Source: Sporolactobacillus pectinivorans (lineage in GTDB: Bacteria; Bacillota; Bacilli; Bacillales; Sporolactobacillaceae). Taken from it: a stretch of DNA of 64,000 nucleotides. The stretch is from contig NZ_NXGA01000001.1 in NCBI RefSeq assembly GCF_002802965.1, forward strand, positions 2,516,548 to 2,580,547. The letters run 5' to 3'. The notes below the pieces were generated by a model that was given only the letters and a program-made list of their open reading frames with translations, had not been told where the DNA came from and did no database searches. The translations under genes and the position numbers were made by a program. Shown here piece after piece: positions 63,173-64,000 of this stretch. Numbering within the stretch: the first letter of the stretch is position 1; every line of letters begins with the position of its first letter.

Positions 63173-63319
63173 GTCGATTTTTGATCTATTTATGTTGATT
63201 TTAAAACCAGTTACGTCGATTTCACTCCACTTAATGTCGATTCCTCTTCTGTTTACGTTGATTTTGCTACTCTTTGTGCCGATTTCGCTGATGTTTCTGT
63301 TGATTCCATTGCTGCTGAC
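63173..63319. repeat. 21-nt phased array, 7 units
   Basis: Cores at 63173, 63194, 63215, 63236, 63257, 63278 and 63299: GTCGATT three times, GTTGATT three times, GCCGATT once. Same orientation as the first array. On the minus strand it can be read as heptapeptides with Ile-Asp/Asn every seven residues (frame 63098-63340), but without a ribosome site. Confidence 0.92.
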
Positions 63320-63336
63320 AGGCTGCTTTCCTTTAA

Positions 63337-64000
63337 TCATGCGTCAAACCGATAACCCGCACCCCAGATTGTGATGATATATTGCGGGTTCGACGGATCC
63401 GCTTCGATTTTCTCCCGGAGCTTGCGGATATGTACGGTGACGGTGGTCAGATCCCCCATCGAGTCAAGGCCCCAGAGTCGTTCAAACAAGTGCTCCTTGC
63501 TGAAGACATGATTTGGGTGTGTGATGAAAAACAGTAGCAGATCAAACTCTTTTGCTGTCAGTTCAGTTTCTTTTTCATTAACAAAAACTTGCCGGGAACC
63601 CCTGTCGATTTTTAAGCCGCGGACATTTAGCGTGTTTGACTGCTTCCGCCCCGACAGCCGTTCATATCTGGATAGATGTGCCTTCACTCTGGCCACAAGT
63701 TCCCCCGGGCTGAACGGCTTGACCATATAGTCATCTGCTCCAAGTCCAAAGCCGCGGATTTTATCGATATCCTCTTTTTTTGCTGAGACAAATATGATCG
63801 GTATTTCTTTTGTTTTTCGGATCTCCCTGCAAATGTCGAAACCGTCTCTTCCCGGCAACATCAGATCAAGGATGATCAACTGATAGTCTTCAGTCAGTGC
63901 CTTCATCAGGCCGCGGTCTCCCGATGTCTCAATTTCAGCCTGAAATCCGTTGATTTCCAGATAGTCTCGTTCCAGTTCGGCAATACTCTGTTCATCTTCA
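63337..64000 (-). CDS. OmpR-family response regulator (5' end outside window)
   Basis: About 220 residues visible; the frame is open to the window edge, with EDEQSIAELERDYLE as the receiver start. Phospho-Asp in LIILDLMLPGRDG, Lys in MVKPFSPGE, then a winged helix (VFSKEHLFERLWGLDSMGDLTTVTVHIRKLREKI, given in part: TVTVHIRKLREKI). Resembles YycF/VanR-like regulators. Its sensor kinase would usually be the next minus-strand gene, but the only downstream sequence is the repeat array and the NERD gene, so a kinase gene is more likely upstream, beyond the window, or the regulator is an orphan. Confidence 0.9.
   Translation of the reverse strand, partial: EDEQSIAELERDYLEINGFQAEIETSGDRGLMKALTEDYQLIILDLMLPGRDGFDICREIRKTKEIPIIFVSAKKEDIDKIRGFGLGADDYMVKPFSPGELVARVKAHLSRYERLSGRKQSNTLNVRGLKIDRGSRQVFVNEKETELTAKEFDLLLFFITHPNHVFSKEHLFERLWGLDSMGDLTTVTVHIRKLREKIEADPSNPQYIITIWGAGYRFDA

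Noticed and set aside
61802..63319. CRISPR array
   Set aside because: The conserved core is only 7 nt with 14-nt intervals, there is no 23-37 nt repeat, no leader and no cas gene nearby.

Overview
The window looks like the chromosome of a low-GC Gram-positive bacterium of the order Bacillales. The signs are strong AGGAGG-type ribosome binding sites, many TTG starts, dense rho-independent terminators, an MhqR-type quinone-stress locus, VanR/VanS-like signalling, an Rgg-type regulator and an EcsA/EcsB-type ABC pair. A Sporolactobacillus-like host is my guess; no marker in the window fixes the genus. No rRNA, prophage or CRISPR array was seen. There is one tRNA (Pro, GGG).

Layout. 0-1.35 kb: 3' part of an IS1182-type insertion sequence. 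1.4-7.7 kb: D-2-hydroxyacid dehydrogenase, luxS, Old Yellow Enzyme oxidoreductase, exoA, pncB and an acetyltransferase. 8.8-11.8 kb: an MhqR-like regulon (DoxX protein, MarR regulator, and one long reading frame joining an MhqD-type hydrolase, a UPF0291/DUF896 domain and an MhqO-type glyoxalase), with the same 18-bp operator before all three genes. 11.9-15 kb: an MFS exporter divergent from its HxlR regulator, a Dabb protein, a truncated SDR and a DUF4064 protein. 15.5-19.7 kb: a secreted GH31 glycosidase and an Rgg regulator divergent from a candidate 17-codon peptide gene. 20-28.4 kb: two aldo/keto reductases, an NlpC/P60-LysM hydrolase, and a VanR-VanS-D,D-carboxypeptidase set with matching 11-bp-phased repeats at both promoters. 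28.4-37.2 kb: the tRNA, a zinc-ribbon protein, several remnants, and a minus-strand series that includes an out-of-place purM, an HD phosphohydrolase, a Nudix protein and an isoprenyl transferase. 37.3-43.3 kb: EcsAB-like transporter, HAD protein, a nucleotidyltransferase/LysR chimera with a frameshift, and a MerR-unknown-MFS operon behind 19-bp tandem repeats. 43.4-43.85 kb: a mosaic of decayed copies of neighbouring genes. 44-56 kb: GntP permease, PanE-type reductase, hydrolases, HAD phosphatases, DUF523 and an ABC exporter. 56-61.7 kb: a QacA-like MFS pump with its MarR repressor, three acetyltransferases and a WYL regulator. 61.8-63.3 kb: a NERD-domain nuclease-like gene bracketed by two arrays of a 7-nt core repeated every 21 nt. 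The right edge cuts a response regulator.

The window is accessory in character: many regulator-transporter pairs, about ten GNAT acetyltransferases, and several broken genes. The strongest candidates for undescribed biology are the NERD gene with its 21-nt phased arrays, the hydrolase-DUF896-dioxygenase frame with internal ribosome binding sites, and the Rgg-linked short peptide.
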